A DNA stretch of 64,000 bases from Paenibacillus sp. Root444D2 (GCF_001426375.1 NZ_LMEO01000045.1:182825-246824), one strand, 5' to 3'. Positions 26,818 through 37,263 are shown, counted from the stretch's first letter. Translations and numbers: made by a program. The notes: generated from the sequence alone by a model not told the origin.

Positions 26818-26931
26818 TATCCATTGTCCTCCTTAATTCGGTTGATATCGTCAGATTACCTAAGCCTACAGTTGCATTCAATAATCAGCAGCGCTCCAAT
26901 TCTTATTTACGTGAAAAACACATCTGTAAAT

Positions 26932-26968
26932 CGTGCCTTATAATCACTAGCGTTCCTTATGGTAATCA
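26932..26968 (-). promoter_or_regulatory. Direct repeat upstream of importer set 2
   Basis: CGTGCCTTATAATCA (26932-26946) and CGTTCCTTATGGTAATCA (26951-26968) form an imperfect direct repeat with starts 19 bp apart (22 bp measured at the TGATTA ends). It lies about 115 bp upstream of the permease start, a usual place for an AraC-type activator. The match is weaker than in sets 4 and 5. Confidence 0.35.
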
Positions 26969-26987
26969 TTGGAATCAGCCCTCCAGT

Positions 26988-29249
26988 TCACACTGGCTCC
27001 TTTAGCTTCTGCTCTCTGTATTGACCCGGCGTCATTCCTTCAAGCTTGCGGAAATGACGGATAAAATTTTGCGCGTTCGTATATTGCAACCGTTCGGCGA
27101 CTTCGGTGATCTTCATCTCGGTTCCACTCAGCCAACTCTTGGCCATATCATGACGGATCCCTGCCAAATATTCGCTAAAATTCAAGCCGGTTTCTTTACG
27201 AAACATCCGGCGAATGTAATGTGTGCTGTAATTCAACTTCATCGCGCACTGCTCTAATGTTAAATCGCTGTCATAATGATCATGAATCAGATCCATCACG
27301 GAACGAGAGATGCTTTTACGGGAAAACTCATGTACTTGGCGAGTTAGCTCCATCATGGGGGCAATTATTTGCGACTTGAACCAGTCTTCAATTTCTTCTG
27401 GTGTTTTCAAGCTGAATAATTGCTCATATTTATTGCGGTGATCCTGGGAAATCATGATTCCAGCAGCACCCATGTCGTAAGTTACACGCACCAGATCTGT
27501 CAAAAGCATAGCAAAGGACATACGATAGAGCGTGGGTTCACTTGCCACTCTTAGTACTTCTTGAATAAACTGACGAAGCTGATCTCCGGCCTCGTCCCTA
27601 TCGAGAAAGGTGATGGCCTGTGTGAGCTTCGACACCAGATGATGCGGATAGTATGGCTGAGATGTCATCGGCGGCTTCAGATCACCGATATGTAAAATGG
27701 CTTCTTCCCCAAGCCGAATCCGATATTGCAGGGCTTCTTTGGCTTCAAGAAACGCTTGCGGTGTAGCGTACATAGTCTCATACGGTCGGCTAATTCCGAC
27801 ACTGACTTTGAGTCCTAAGAATTCATCAACAGCTCGCTGTACGGACTCAGCTAGACAAGTCAATTCACTTAGCAGATTCCCGTGACTCTCCGCATCGCTC
27901 CCGACTAGTGTGACCTGATTATTACCTATAGGCATCGCATGAATGCGCTGCGGTGCCGGTATCAATTCGGAGGCCATATTGTTCATCGCAAACAACAGCA
28001 AATCCTGCTCATTGGCATCGTAACGTGTTTGTGCTAAGGTATCGATTTGCATGACCAGAACCGCATATCGACGCCAAGCAGGAAGTTGAAACTGACTTGC
28101 TTTGCCCGCCAATTCACTTCGGTTCAGCTCCCCTTGGAAAAGCTTTAACATAAAATAATCGATAAGTTGGCCTGACTGTATCTTCATTTTCCCTTCCAGC
28201 TGTTCTTTCGATTGATACAGTGAAGCGAACTGTGTACCAATCCACAGTAATTCGTCTTTAAATACTGTTTCTTCTCCGGATGGTCTGCTTTTCTTCATGG
28301 TGAACTCCATCAGGCTGCGCACAGGGAAATAGATTCGCTTCGAGCCCAAGTAAGACAGCAGCGCAGTAAAAAGCAAAAGTAGCAGACAAGCAGTCAAAGT
28401 TGCCCATCCGATACTGGCGGACTCCTTCTTCGCTTCCTCTATCGGAATGACGGATACATAGGTCCAGTTATTGTACTTGGATTGGTTGTATACGACACTG
28501 TACGGCTTGCCAAGTGATGTGCTGTTAAAATACCCCTGCGTATTGCCCGTGTTTTGCAGCTCCTGCGACCAGGGCTCGGATAGAACGCTTTGACCGATTC
28601 TCTTCTCTTTGGTATGAACAATGATATTCATCTTGTCGTCAACAATCATCGTTTCCCGGGTTGAAAAGCCGCCTGTCAGCAGCTTGGCCAACTCGCTATT
28701 GGACACACTAACGGACAAATATCCCATTGGATCAGCGGTCGTGGAGGGGATAGTTTTCACCAGCTTGATGCCTGTAAAGGCCTGATCAGACACAGGTGAC
28801 CAACGGGAGTTAAATGCGGAGTCCAAAGAGAAGGACTTCATAGCCGTGTCCTTTCCAAAATAAAAGCCCCCACCTTTGATATACCAATCATTCCGAAGAC
28901 TGTGCAGTTCCACATCCTTAACACCCAGCTCATAGGTTTGCACACCAAGAAGCCCTTTTACAAGCAAATCAATGTCCTGAAAATCTTCAATTTTCATCCG
29001 TTTGGAGATGGAAAGGGAGACAAAAGGTGTTTCCGCGTAGCGCCTAGATACTTGATCGATGACTTTTAATATCTGTTCGACCCGGCTTTGCGACTGCTGC
29101 AAAATAAAAACGTTTGCTTCATTGACTTTCGTTTGGACCGTAGAAGTGGATTGAAAGAAAGCGTATATACCCAGAAACAAAAGAGGAATCGTACTAATTA
29201 GTGTAGTAAATGTGATCAATCTGATGAAAAAGGAATACCGAGAGACCAT
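26988..29249 (-). CDS. Membrane-bound AraC-family sensor-regulator for importer set 2
   Basis: A 753-residue one-component regulator: membrane helices at about 10-30 and 282-302 around an extracellular Cache-like sensor containing DDKMNIIVHTKEKRIG; a cytoplasmic linker; and a C-terminal AraC domain (LEQCAMKLNYSTHYIRRMFR and ITEVAERLQYTNAQNFIRHFRKLEG, the latter in 700-735). ATG at 29249 with GGAGG five bases upstream. It is immediately upstream of the set 2 operon on the same strand and follows the terminator of set 3, so it probably forms its own unit and activates set 2. Confidence 0.86.
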   Translation of the reverse strand: MVSRYSFFIRLITFTTLISTIPLLFLGIYAFFQSTSTVQTKVNEANVFILQQSQSRVEQILKVIDQVSRRYAETPFVSLSISKRMKIEDFQDIDLLVKGLLGVQTYELGVKDVELHSLRNDWYIKGGGFYFGKDTAMKSFSLDSAFNSRWSPVSDQAFTGIKLVKTIPSTTADPMGYLSVSVSNSELAKLLTGGFSTRETMIVDDKMNIIVHTKEKRIGQSVLSEPWSQELQNTGNTQGYFNSTSLGKPYSVVYNQSKYNNWTYVSVIPIEEAKKESASIGWATLTACLLLLLFTALLSYLGSKRIYFPVRSLMEFTMKKSRPSGEETVFKDELLWIGTQFASLYQSKEQLEGKMKIQSGQLIDYFMLKLFQGELNRSELAGKASQFQLPAWRRYAVLVMQIDTLAQTRYDANEQDLLLFAMNNMASELIPAPQRIHAMPIGNNQVTLVGSDAESHGNLLSELTCLAESVQRAVDEFLGLKVSVGISRPYETMYATPQAFLEAKEALQYRIRLGEEAILHIGDLKPPMTSQPYYPHHLVSKLTQAITFLDRDEAGDQLRQFIQEVLRVASEPTLYRMSFAMLLTDLVRVTYDMGAAGIMISQDHRNKYEQLFSLKTPEEIEDWFKSQIIAPMMELTRQVHEFSRKSISRSVMDLIHDHYDSDLTLEQCAMKLNYSTHYIRRMFRKETGLNFSEYLAGIRHDMAKSWLSGTEMKITEVAERLQYTNAQNFIRHFRKLEGMTPGQYREQKLKEPV

Positions 29250-29303
29250 AGTTTCCTCCAGAGATTTAATTTCGTTCTACATGTTCGGGAAAACGCAGGA
29301 AAG

Positions 29304-29345
29304 AAAAAGGGCTAACACATTGTCAGTAGACGTTGCATTAGCCCT
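29304..29345 (-). terminator. Terminator of the set 3 region
   Basis: AGGGCTAA (29308-29315) / TTAGCCCT (29338-29345) with five T on the minus strand, 13 bp after the stop at 29359. Confidence 0.85.
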
Positions 29346-29358
29346 CTTATTATTACTC

Positions 29359-30981
29359 TTATCGCTTATAATATCTATCTAAAGCTGATTTCTGGATCTG
29401 AATGGCACGATCAATTTTGGATGCTTTTATTTTACTCACATAGTTGTCAAAGGTATCTAATGGCTCCACGCCAAGTATGATTTTTAGCGACATCTCGTCG
29501 ACAAGCGTCATAACATCGATCATGATGGAGGAGAGCTCTGCGCTTTCTAATTCTGTCTTCGGCATTTGCGGGAGTACATGACTGTCAACATCGGTATTTG
29601 CCCAAACTTGAATGGCCTCCCTTTGCTGAGGCAATGTGTAATATTGCTCCATATAACGAACGTCTTGGACGAAAGGACCGAAGTAACTAGCCCGGTTATA
29701 CAGCGAAAGGGCTTGAGATGGCGCGAGTTTATTGGGATTTTTCAAAATTAAATCCGTATATCTCGGATATCCGCCTTCCAGGTTATAACTAATTCCCTCG
29801 ATCCCGAAATTGAAAAGCATATGCCCTTCATCGCTATATCCATAATCCAGCAGTTTCGCAGCTGCTTCAGCATTCTTACTTTTGCTAGAAATGGCAACCC
29901 CGCCTGTCCCCACATACGCATAGCTCCGCTGCCCGAACTTAGGCTTATCGCCTTTTATCAACACCGGATAAGGTGCAGGCCCTAACAATGCAGCCTTCTC
30001 TTTGTCCTGAACGATGGGCTGCCATTTGCCAATACCTGCGCCAGCATTCCATATCGTTGCCCCGCTTCTTCCTGAAATCATATTGGCATCCAACGTTTTG
30101 GTATCCACTGTAGCGATATTTTTGTCAATCAACCCTTCTGCATACCATTTGCGAAAGGTAGCGAGAAACTGTTTATAGCCATCTTCCATCGGCCCATACT
30201 TCACTTGGCCGTTATCCAAGTAGAACCCTTTCTTGATCCCATAGGCACCCACGAAAGCACCACCCTCAATGCCGAATAACGGATTGGGAACACCTAAGAA
30301 GGTCAAGGGAGCAGCGACTCCCTTCTTCTCTTTAAACGCTTTTAAAACGGTATACCATTCATCGATTGTAGTCGGCGTCTGGAGACCAAGCTCTTGAAGC
30401 CAATCCAGACGGATGATGGGCCCCTGATAGGTTCGAAGCAATTCGTCGCCACGAATGAATGGAAACACATAATAACTACCGTTGTCCGTTTTGACCTGTT
30501 TGTCTATTTCCGGGTGCTCACTTAAGTATTTTTTTAGATTTGGCGCATGTTTGTCTATGAGATCATTCAATTTCAAAATATAACCGTCATTGATCGCCTT
30601 CTCCGGTCCTCCAGGATGGTTATCCCATTCATATTCCATCATATCGGGCAAATCGCCTGACGCTAATAACACATTCATCGCTTCTTTCGCTTGATTCGAT
30701 GGCGGTTGAATGAAAGTCAGCCGTACCCCTGTCCGCTTCTGCCATTCTTGGAAGAACGGTATGTCCTGAATGTTCGGCTTTACACTCGCTGCATTGCCGT
30801 TAAGTTCAGACCAATAGGATAGCGTCTTCTTGGCCTGATCAGGTTGTTCTACCTGGGTAGTAGCTTTATTCGGCTCCTCTGCAGGCTTTGCTGAGTTATT
30901 TCCAGAAGTACAAGCCGATAACAATAGGGTAATTACCCACATGAACAATAGGATTGAGGTACTTATACATCTTTTACTCAT
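29359..30981 (-). CDS. Second set 3 sugar-binding lipoprotein, paralogue of 35434-37056
   Basis: A 540-residue LplA-type lipoprotein from ATG 30981 (Met6 of the longer frame), about eight bases after GGAGG. The lipobox ends LSAC with Cys24. It is clearly paralogous to the 540-residue lipoprotein at 35434: both share PFFQ-WQK-TGV, QAKEA-NV-LASGDLPD and PGGPEKAI. It has no permeases of its own; it sits 36 bp after the set 3 AraC sensor and is likely co-transcribed with it. It may give the single set 3 permease pair a second ligand, or act as a sensor partner (inference). Confidence 0.83.
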   Translation of the reverse strand: MSKRCISTSILLFMWVITLLLSACTSGNNSAKPAEEPNKATTQVEQPDQAKKTLSYWSELNGNAASVKPNIQDIPFFQEWQKRTGVRLTFIQPPSNQAKEAMNVLLASGDLPDMMEYEWDNHPGGPEKAINDGYILKLNDLIDKHAPNLKKYLSEHPEIDKQVKTDNGSYYVFPFIRGDELLRTYQGPIIRLDWLQELGLQTPTTIDEWYTVLKAFKEKKGVAAPLTFLGVPNPLFGIEGGAFVGAYGIKKGFYLDNGQVKYGPMEDGYKQFLATFRKWYAEGLIDKNIATVDTKTLDANMISGRSGATIWNAGAGIGKWQPIVQDKEKAALLGPAPYPVLIKGDKPKFGQRSYAYVGTGGVAISSKSKNAEAAAKLLDYGYSDEGHMLFNFGIEGISYNLEGGYPRYTDLILKNPNKLAPSQALSLYNRASYFGPFVQDVRYMEQYYTLPQQREAIQVWANTDVDSHVLPQMPKTELESAELSSIMIDVMTLVDEMSLKIILGVEPLDTFDNYVSKIKASKIDRAIQIQKSALDRYYKR

Positions 30982-31017
30982 CTGGTAACCCTCCATTGCC
31001 TTAATACCTAGCGTGAA

Positions 31018-33375
31018 TCAGTTCATTTCCTTGAATTTCCCTGGTGTAATCCCCTCGTACTTTTTGAACACGCGAATGAACGTCGCAACCTCATTGTAAC
31101 CCACATAATTGGCAATATCGGATATGGAGTCTTGCTTATAGCTGATCATGCGTTTAGCTTGTTGAATGCGAACCTTTGTGATGTAATCGAGCAGTCCCTC
31201 ACCCGTTTGATCCTTAAACAATTTAGAGATATAACTACCTTTTAACTCAAAGCGTTCACCGATGGTATTCACATTTAAATTAGAATCCTGATAATGCTCG
31301 TCGATGTAACGAGTCACCTTGGAGATGAGCTCACGCAGCGTCTCTGCACGCTCTTTGGACAAGTTCGTCTCCATTTTCACAGCTGCAAACGCACAAACTT
31401 CTTTGAGCAAGGTTTGGAGTTCATGCTGCATTTCCAGTATCGTATCACAGGCGATGATCTTATCCATCCACAATGGATTGTCTTCTAAAATACGGCTATC
31501 ACCGTCTCCTAGTTCATTGATCGCCTTCACCATCGTACCGACAAGATTGAAAATGAGACATCTCGCCAAGGTTAGTGACACGTGGGGCTTATTGAAATTC
31601 CGCTCCATAATTTCGTTCATACTCGCACTAGCATGATCAAAACTGCCAATTTTTATCAGATTTATAATCTGCTGCTCGACCTGAAGCGGATAATAATAGC
31701 CCAGCTGTTGCTGATCCGTGGAATCGATTCGAATCTCATCATAGGTGATGATCTCTCTTTTTCCTCGAACCATCTTATATTCCATGGCATCCAATGCCTC
31801 ACTATACGCCTCGGCGACTCCAAACAAGGAGCCATGGATGCCGCCGATGGATACCGTAAGATCCATGCGGAATCGAATTAAAAACCGCTGTGCTTCTGTG
31901 GCAATCCAATGAAGGTCCTGCTTCATTTCAGCAGCTTCGATTTCTGCAAAGTTCACAAGACAGACCATCATATCATCTACTTCAGCCACATAACCCGCAT
32001 GCCCACGCTGCCCAACAAGCTCTTCCACGACATTGGTTATAATGAACTGTATAAGTTTCCTTCTTTCATTCATATCCATTCCCGGCAAATTGTTGGAAAG
32101 GCTGTCCTGGTTCTCAACAGCAAATAAAATGACGGCAAAATCATTAGAGATTAAATCAATATGGAACGATTTGAAAGCTTCCTCATATGGAATCAGTGTA
32201 TCCATCTTCCCTTTCAGAAGCCGATTGAGCATATTGGATCGCAGCACATGGTGATGGGATTGTAATTGTAAAGCTATTTTATCTTTTTCATTTCTTGTTT
32301 GTGAAATTGCTCTTTGGATGAAGTTGAGTTCATTGCCATCTGGCCGTTCCTGGGTGGAATTCTTATCAGAAAGCGACTGAACCAGCCGCTGAATAGGCGA
32401 ATAATTGCGGCGCATAAAAAACCATGTCAACACGCCTGCTCCCATTAAACTTATTAAAATGCTAATATAGGTGAATTTACGGACATATTCTGCTTTCTCC
32501 CAATAAATACGACTAGGAATAACCAAAACATATTTCAAATCAGACACGGCAGATTGCATATAAAATAGCTCTGAATCCCCATTCTGCGCCGGCTTGTACA
32601 TCACATCATCCCTATCCAACAATTGCTCCAAAATAAGGTTCTTATTGACCGACACAGGTAAATTGGAAAGAAGAACTTGATTATCATGATTAAGAATTAA
32701 AATTTGTCCGCCACTAAATCCTGAGATTGTTTCCATCGCCTTCTGAAATCTTTCCATGTCTGCCATGACAACGACGGTACCGGTTTGTTTGCCGTTCAAA
32801 TCCTTAGGTAGGTGTGCGATATAAGCGATTGAGTTTTGAGAATTCGCTGCATCCGCGCGAGGCAATAAGAGAAATTGGTTATTAGCCGCATTATGTATCG
32901 TATCGAGCCATTGCTCGTAGCGAAGCGTTCCTGTGTTGTGAATCGTATCAAAAGCAGTCTTTAGGTCCCTAACATTTCCCGGACGGAGAATCGATGATTC
33001 CTGATCCCAAGTGACATAAAATTCATCGATCGTTGCATATGACGTTTGGTACATCCTAAATTCCTTCACCAATTGAAAAGCGAGGAACTGATCGTCGTTT
33101 GACCGTAGATTGGAGTACATTAAGCTTTGAAGCTTAGCATTCCAAGTGATCTCCATATTCAATCGTTTCATTAAATCGATTTGATTATCTATCGTATATC
33201 GGACTTGTTTCAATAAAGAATCATTCGCACGATGAATCTCGCTCTTAAGTGCTTCACTGGATTGCATATAAATAAACCAGCTCATCATCATGGGTACGAA
33301 CAACACCGCGCTATATGAAATTAACCAAGTAAAAATAATGCTTTTTCGCTTCTGCCAAAGAAATCGGATCTTCAC
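31018..33375 (-). CDS. Membrane-bound AraC-family sensor-regulator for importer set 3
   Basis: A 785-residue regulator starting at GTG 33375, eight bases after GGGAGGAG; the frame upstream of it is open but has no ribosome site. A membrane helix near 12-35, a Cache-like extracellular part, a second helix near 305-325 and a C-terminal AraC domain (NVNTIGERFELKGSYISKLF and ISDIANYVGYNEVATFIRVF). It lies between the set 3 permeases and the second lipoprotein, all on the minus strand with gaps of 147 and 36 bp, so regulator and transporter probably share a transcript. Confidence 0.86.
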   Translation of the reverse strand: MKIRFLWQKRKSIIFTWLISYSAVLFVPMMMSWFIYMQSSEALKSEIHRANDSLLKQVRYTIDNQIDLMKRLNMEITWNAKLQSLMYSNLRSNDDQFLAFQLVKEFRMYQTSYATIDEFYVTWDQESSILRPGNVRDLKTAFDTIHNTGTLRYEQWLDTIHNAANNQFLLLPRADAANSQNSIAYIAHLPKDLNGKQTGTVVVMADMERFQKAMETISGFSGGQILILNHDNQVLLSNLPVSVNKNLILEQLLDRDDVMYKPAQNGDSELFYMQSAVSDLKYVLVIPSRIYWEKAEYVRKFTYISILISLMGAGVLTWFFMRRNYSPIQRLVQSLSDKNSTQERPDGNELNFIQRAISQTRNEKDKIALQLQSHHHVLRSNMLNRLLKGKMDTLIPYEEAFKSFHIDLISNDFAVILFAVENQDSLSNNLPGMDMNERRKLIQFIITNVVEELVGQRGHAGYVAEVDDMMVCLVNFAEIEAAEMKQDLHWIATEAQRFLIRFRMDLTVSIGGIHGSLFGVAEAYSEALDAMEYKMVRGKREIITYDEIRIDSTDQQQLGYYYPLQVEQQIINLIKIGSFDHASASMNEIMERNFNKPHVSLTLARCLIFNLVGTMVKAINELGDGDSRILEDNPLWMDKIIACDTILEMQHELQTLLKEVCAFAAVKMETNLSKERAETLRELISKVTRYIDEHYQDSNLNVNTIGERFELKGSYISKLFKDQTGEGLLDYITKVRIQQAKRMISYKQDSISDIANYVGYNEVATFIRVFKKYEGITPGKFKEMN

Positions 33376-33522
33376 ATGGATCTCCTCCCATTGAATGGTA
33401 GATGAATGTCTGAAGGGATTGTCTCCACTTACCTCTATTATACCTCTGATTGCAAGGGGAGGAATGTCCAAAATGACAAAACCGATTGACAAAAGCTCTA
33501 TTTAACCCGATTTTATTCGGTT

Positions 33523-34404
33523 TTAACCCTTCAAAGAACCTACCATTACCCCTTTTACAAAAAAACGTTGAACAAATGGATAGATACAAAGCACAGGTAC
33601 GGTTGCTACGATAATCGTCGCATATTTAATCGTTTCACCTATTTGATGTCGATCTCCCGCATCTGCCCCAACTGACATTCCGTCTGTAGAATTCGAGATT
33701 AATATCTCACGGAGTACAAGTTGTAAGGGGAACAGGTCTCTGCTTTTAATAAATACAGAAGCATAGAACCAAGCATTCCATTTATCAACCGCATAATAGA
33801 GAATCATAACCGCGATGACCGGCATGGAAAGCGGAATAATGATTTTGAACAAGATGGTAAAATGGTTCGCTCCATCGATCTTGGCCGACTCCTCTAAACT
33901 ATCTGGTACAGACATGAACGCCGTACGCATGATGATGAGATTGAAGGTACCGATCGCAAATGGAATAATCGTAGCCCACAACGAGTCCAGTAGGCCAACA
34001 TTCTTCACAACCAGATATAAAGGAATTAAGCCCCCGTGAAAAAACATAGTGAAAACGATGATCAGCATGAATGCTTTATTCCAAATGACATTTTTCCGTG
34101 AAAGCACGTAAGCCCCTAAAGCAGTCATCAAAATATTCACTAAAATACCGAACACAACGATAAATAGCGTATTGCGGTATCCAATCAGAATACCTGGGTT
34201 TCTCATGACACCTTTGTACGCTTCCAGACTGAAACCTAAGGATTTATACAGAATTCCCTTGTGAGCCACGAGCTGACCTGCTTCACTAAAGGATGCGAAG
34301 ACGACATATAACAATGGATATAAAGTAGCAACCACTAGCACTACTAAAATGAGATGAATACCAATATCAAACAATCTTTCAACTATACTAGGTCCCTTAT
34401 TCAT
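33523..34404 (-). CDS. ABC importer set 3 permease, LplC/YtcP type
   Basis: A 293-residue permease from ATG 34404 (Met11 of the longer frame), which has GAGGTGA upstream. Six helices, LEESAKIDGANH EAA loop, VMVGSLKG end. Its start lies 10 bp after the LplB-type gene stop at 34415. As in the other sets the ATPase is missing. Confidence 0.87.
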   Translation of the reverse strand: MNKGPSIVERLFDIGIHLILVVLVVATLYPLLYVVFASFSEAGQLVAHKGILYKSLGFSLEAYKGVMRNPGILIGYRNTLFIVVFGILVNILMTALGAYVLSRKNVIWNKAFMLIIVFTMFFHGGLIPLYLVVKNVGLLDSLWATIIPFAIGTFNLIIMRTAFMSVPDSLEESAKIDGANHFTILFKIIIPLSMPVIAVMILYYAVDKWNAWFYASVFIKSRDLFPLQLVLREILISNSTDGMSVGADAGDRHQIGETIKYATIIVATVPVLCIYPFVQRFFVKGVMVGSLKG

Positions 34405-34414
34405 TTGCTTCACC

Positions 34415-35371
34415 TCACCATAAGCTGCTTTCATTTACTTTGCGGCTGATATAATTGGCTGTAACCAATAAAATAAGATTGATTACAGAGTTAAATAAGC
34501 CGACTGCTGAGCTGTAACTCCATCCGAATTCAAGTAATCCCTTACGATAGACAAAGGAAGAAATGACATCCGCTGTTTCATACGTGACTGGATTGTAAAG
34601 GAGAATAATTTTCTCGAATCCTACATTTAATAAATTCCCCATTCGCAATATGAACATGATAGCAATCGTTGGCATGATGCCTGGTAAGGTGATATGAATG
34701 ATTTGCTTCCATCTGGTTGCTCCGTCCATACGCGCAGCTTCATACTGCTCGGTATCAATACCCATTAATGCCGCAATATAAATGATGGACTCCCAACCAA
34801 TTCGCTGCCAAATCTCCGATAGAATATAAATAGGACGGAATAAATCAGGCTTCTGCAGCATCGTCTGGCCATCATATCCAAACGTCATAAGGATCTTGTT
34901 GATCACACCATCCGCATTCGTAAAATCAGTTATAATCCCACAAATAACAACAAGTGAAATAAAGTAAGGCATATACGTAATGGTCTGAGCCACACGCTTG
35001 AACATTTTGCTGCGCACTTCATTGATTAGCAAGGCCAGAATAATCGGCGCTGGGAATTCAAATACCAAGGAGTACAAACTGATAACAAGCGTATTTTTTA
35101 AAATGCGCCAAAAGTAAAAACTGCTGAAAAAATCTTGAAAATGCTTAAATCCTACCCACTCGCTGCCTAGGATACCTTTCATTGGCGAATATTCTTTGAA
35201 TGCAATCAGTGCTCCATACATAGGGGCATAATGAAAGATAATATAATAAACGAGCACAGGAACCATCATCAGATACAAGTATTTATTCATTATGAAATCA
35301 CGAACATATCGATTTATGCCCGGTTTTTTCTTTGCTAGTGCCATACTTTTGAGCGGTTGCGTAGTCTCCAT
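34415..35371 (-). CDS. ABC importer set 3 permease, LplB/YteP type
   Basis: A 318-residue permease. The chosen start is ATG 35371 (METTQPLKS) after GAGGTGAGGG. The open frame extends upstream to the binding-protein stop, but that stretch is spacer. It has FHYAPMYGALIAFKEYSP after helix 1, YEAARMDGATR as the EAA loop and a C-terminus ending NESSLW. It lies 62 bp after the binding-protein gene, giving set 3 the order lipoprotein, permease, permease, sensor, lipoprotein, unlike sets 1, 2 and 5, where the lipoprotein comes last. Confidence 0.87.
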   Translation of the reverse strand: METTQPLKSMALAKKKPGINRYVRDFIMNKYLYLMMVPVLVYYIIFHYAPMYGALIAFKEYSPMKGILGSEWVGFKHFQDFFSSFYFWRILKNTLVISLYSLVFEFPAPIILALLINEVRSKMFKRVAQTITYMPYFISLVVICGIITDFTNADGVINKILMTFGYDGQTMLQKPDLFRPIYILSEIWQRIGWESIIYIAALMGIDTEQYEAARMDGATRWKQIIHITLPGIMPTIAIMFILRMGNLLNVGFEKIILLYNPVTYETADVISSFVYRKGLLEFGWSYSSAVGLFNSVINLILLVTANYISRKVNESSLW

Positions 35372-35433
35372 CTTTTCCCTCACCTCATTCTGAATGGAAG
35401 GAGAGAGCAAAGCCCTCTCCACTCCGTTCCGCA

Positions 35434-37056
35434 TTATCTTTTGTTGTAGCGATCCAAAGCTGCTTTTTGAATTTCAATTGCACGATCTAATTTCAAAGAT
35501 TTCATTTTATCTAGGTATTTCGGATATTGATCGACGGATTCTGTTCCAAGAACGATTTTTAACGTCATTTCATCTACAAGGGTGTTAACGTCACTCATGA
35601 TTTTTGCATATTCCGAACTCTCTTCCGCCGTTGGCGTAAGCGGCGGCAGACTGTATTTGTCTACATCCGTTTTCTTCCAAACATTGATCGCCTCGCGCTG
35701 GGTTGGCAAAGTAAAAAATTGCTCGGCATATCGTTTATCTTGGATAAACGGACCGTTGTAGCTGCCGCGAACATACATGGACATCGCTTGCGCCGGAGCT
35801 AATTTATCCGGATTTTTCATCAATAAATCGGTATATTTCGGATAACCGTTCTCTAAATTGTAGCTAACACCTTCTGTACCGAAGTTGAAAAACATGCGTC
35901 CAGCTTCACTATAACCATAATCCAGCAGCTTCGTCGCAAGTTCCGGATCTTTTGCCTTCGTTGTAATGGCCACAATACCTCCAGAAGAATACGGTTTATC
36001 CTTTTGGCCAAATTTAGGGATATCTCCTTTTTTCAGTACCGGGTAAGGAGCTGCGACCAATTGTGCTTTGGGATCTTTCGCTTGAACAATTGGCTGCCAT
36101 TTCCCAATACCGCCGCCAGCATTCCCAATACTTGCTCCCGTGCTAGCTGTGGAGAAGTTTCCATCCAACGCTTTCGAGTCGACGGTGGCAATATTTTTAT
36201 CCAGCAAGCCTTCTTTATACCATTTGCTGAATAATGCCATATAATCCTTGTATCCGCTCTCCGCTGGACCGAATTTGATTTGTCCATTTTCCAAATAGAA
36301 ATTGCGGTTAACCCCAAAAGCCCCCAGAAACGCGCCATTATAAGAGTCATTGAAAAAGTTCGGTTTACTGATGAAAGAAAGAGGTGCCGCTGCTCCTTTC
36401 TTTTCTTTAAACGCTTTAAGAGCAGTAGTCCATTCATCAATCGTTTCCGGTACAGGAAGACCTACCTCGTCTAGCCAATCTTTGCGAATAATTGGACCTT
36501 GGAATACTTGCAGATACTCATCTCCCCGAATGAAAGGAAATGCATAGTAGCTGCCGCTATCGGTTTTTACCATTTTGTCAATTTCGGGATTGTCTTTCAG
36601 AAATTTCTTAAGGTTAGGCGCATGCTTGTCGATCAAATCATTCAATTTAAGGATGTATCCATCTTTAATCGCCTTCTCAGGTCCACCCGGGAAAGTAAGG
36701 AAGTTATATTCGATGATATCCGGCAAATCCCCGGATGCCAACATGACATTAAGAGCCTCTTTGGCCTGACCCGTCGGCGGTGCGGAGAACTTGAGCTGCA
36801 CGCCTGTCTTCTTCTGCCAATCTTGAAAGAAAGGAACTTCAGCGTGGGTTGTTTTAACACCAGTTAAATTCGGGGTCAACTCGCCCCAATACGTAAGTGT
36901 CTTATCTGTTTTGATTGGGTATGTCGTCACGGTGTTGTTCGCAGAAGGCGATTGCGTTTCTTTCGTTGTATTAGGTGTAGATCCCGTCTGAGAGGAGCAA
37001 GCAATCATTGTGCCCATCATCAAGACAGTCATAGTTGTAGCTAACATTTTCTTCAT
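35434..37056 (-). CDS. ABC importer set 3 extracellular sugar-binding lipoprotein
   Basis: A 540-residue LplA-type lipoprotein with the lipobox ending MIAC (Cys20) and a Thr/Ser/Asn-rich linker. ATG 37056 has GGAGGG eight bases upstream. It is the first gene of set 3, following a strong terminator by about 170 bp; that gap should hold the promoter, though no cre site or clear repeat was found there. A second, paralogous lipoprotein lies at the other end of the same gene run. Confidence 0.86.
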   Translation of the reverse strand: MKKMLATTMTVLMMGTMIACSSQTGSTPNTTKETQSPSANNTVTTYPIKTDKTLTYWGELTPNLTGVKTTHAEVPFFQDWQKKTGVQLKFSAPPTGQAKEALNVMLASGDLPDIIEYNFLTFPGGPEKAIKDGYILKLNDLIDKHAPNLKKFLKDNPEIDKMVKTDSGSYYAFPFIRGDEYLQVFQGPIIRKDWLDEVGLPVPETIDEWTTALKAFKEKKGAAAPLSFISKPNFFNDSYNGAFLGAFGVNRNFYLENGQIKFGPAESGYKDYMALFSKWYKEGLLDKNIATVDSKALDGNFSTASTGASIGNAGGGIGKWQPIVQAKDPKAQLVAAPYPVLKKGDIPKFGQKDKPYSSGGIVAITTKAKDPELATKLLDYGYSEAGRMFFNFGTEGVSYNLENGYPKYTDLLMKNPDKLAPAQAMSMYVRGSYNGPFIQDKRYAEQFFTLPTQREAINVWKKTDVDKYSLPPLTPTAEESSEYAKIMSDVNTLVDEMTLKIVLGTESVDQYPKYLDKMKSLKLDRAIEIQKAALDRYNKR

Positions 37057-37227
37057 TCATTGACCCTCCAGTAATTTTATGGTGAGATGCATCTCTTCCC
37101 TTAGATTAATGGAACGCCCCTGACTTAAATATGAGTAAAATGAGGAATGGCATGTTGATTTTCATTCAGAAAACTGATGATTTCGCCAAAGCAATAGACT
37201 ATTTCTAAAAACATTAGCCATATTTAC

Positions 37228-37263
37228 AAAAAAAGAACTAGCGTAAGATCATCGCTAGTTCTT
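37228..37263 (-). terminator. Terminator after the YesN-type regulator
   Basis: Perfect 11-bp stem AAGAACTAGCG (37233-37243) / CGCTAGTTCTT (37253-37263) followed by seven T on the minus strand. Confidence 0.9.
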
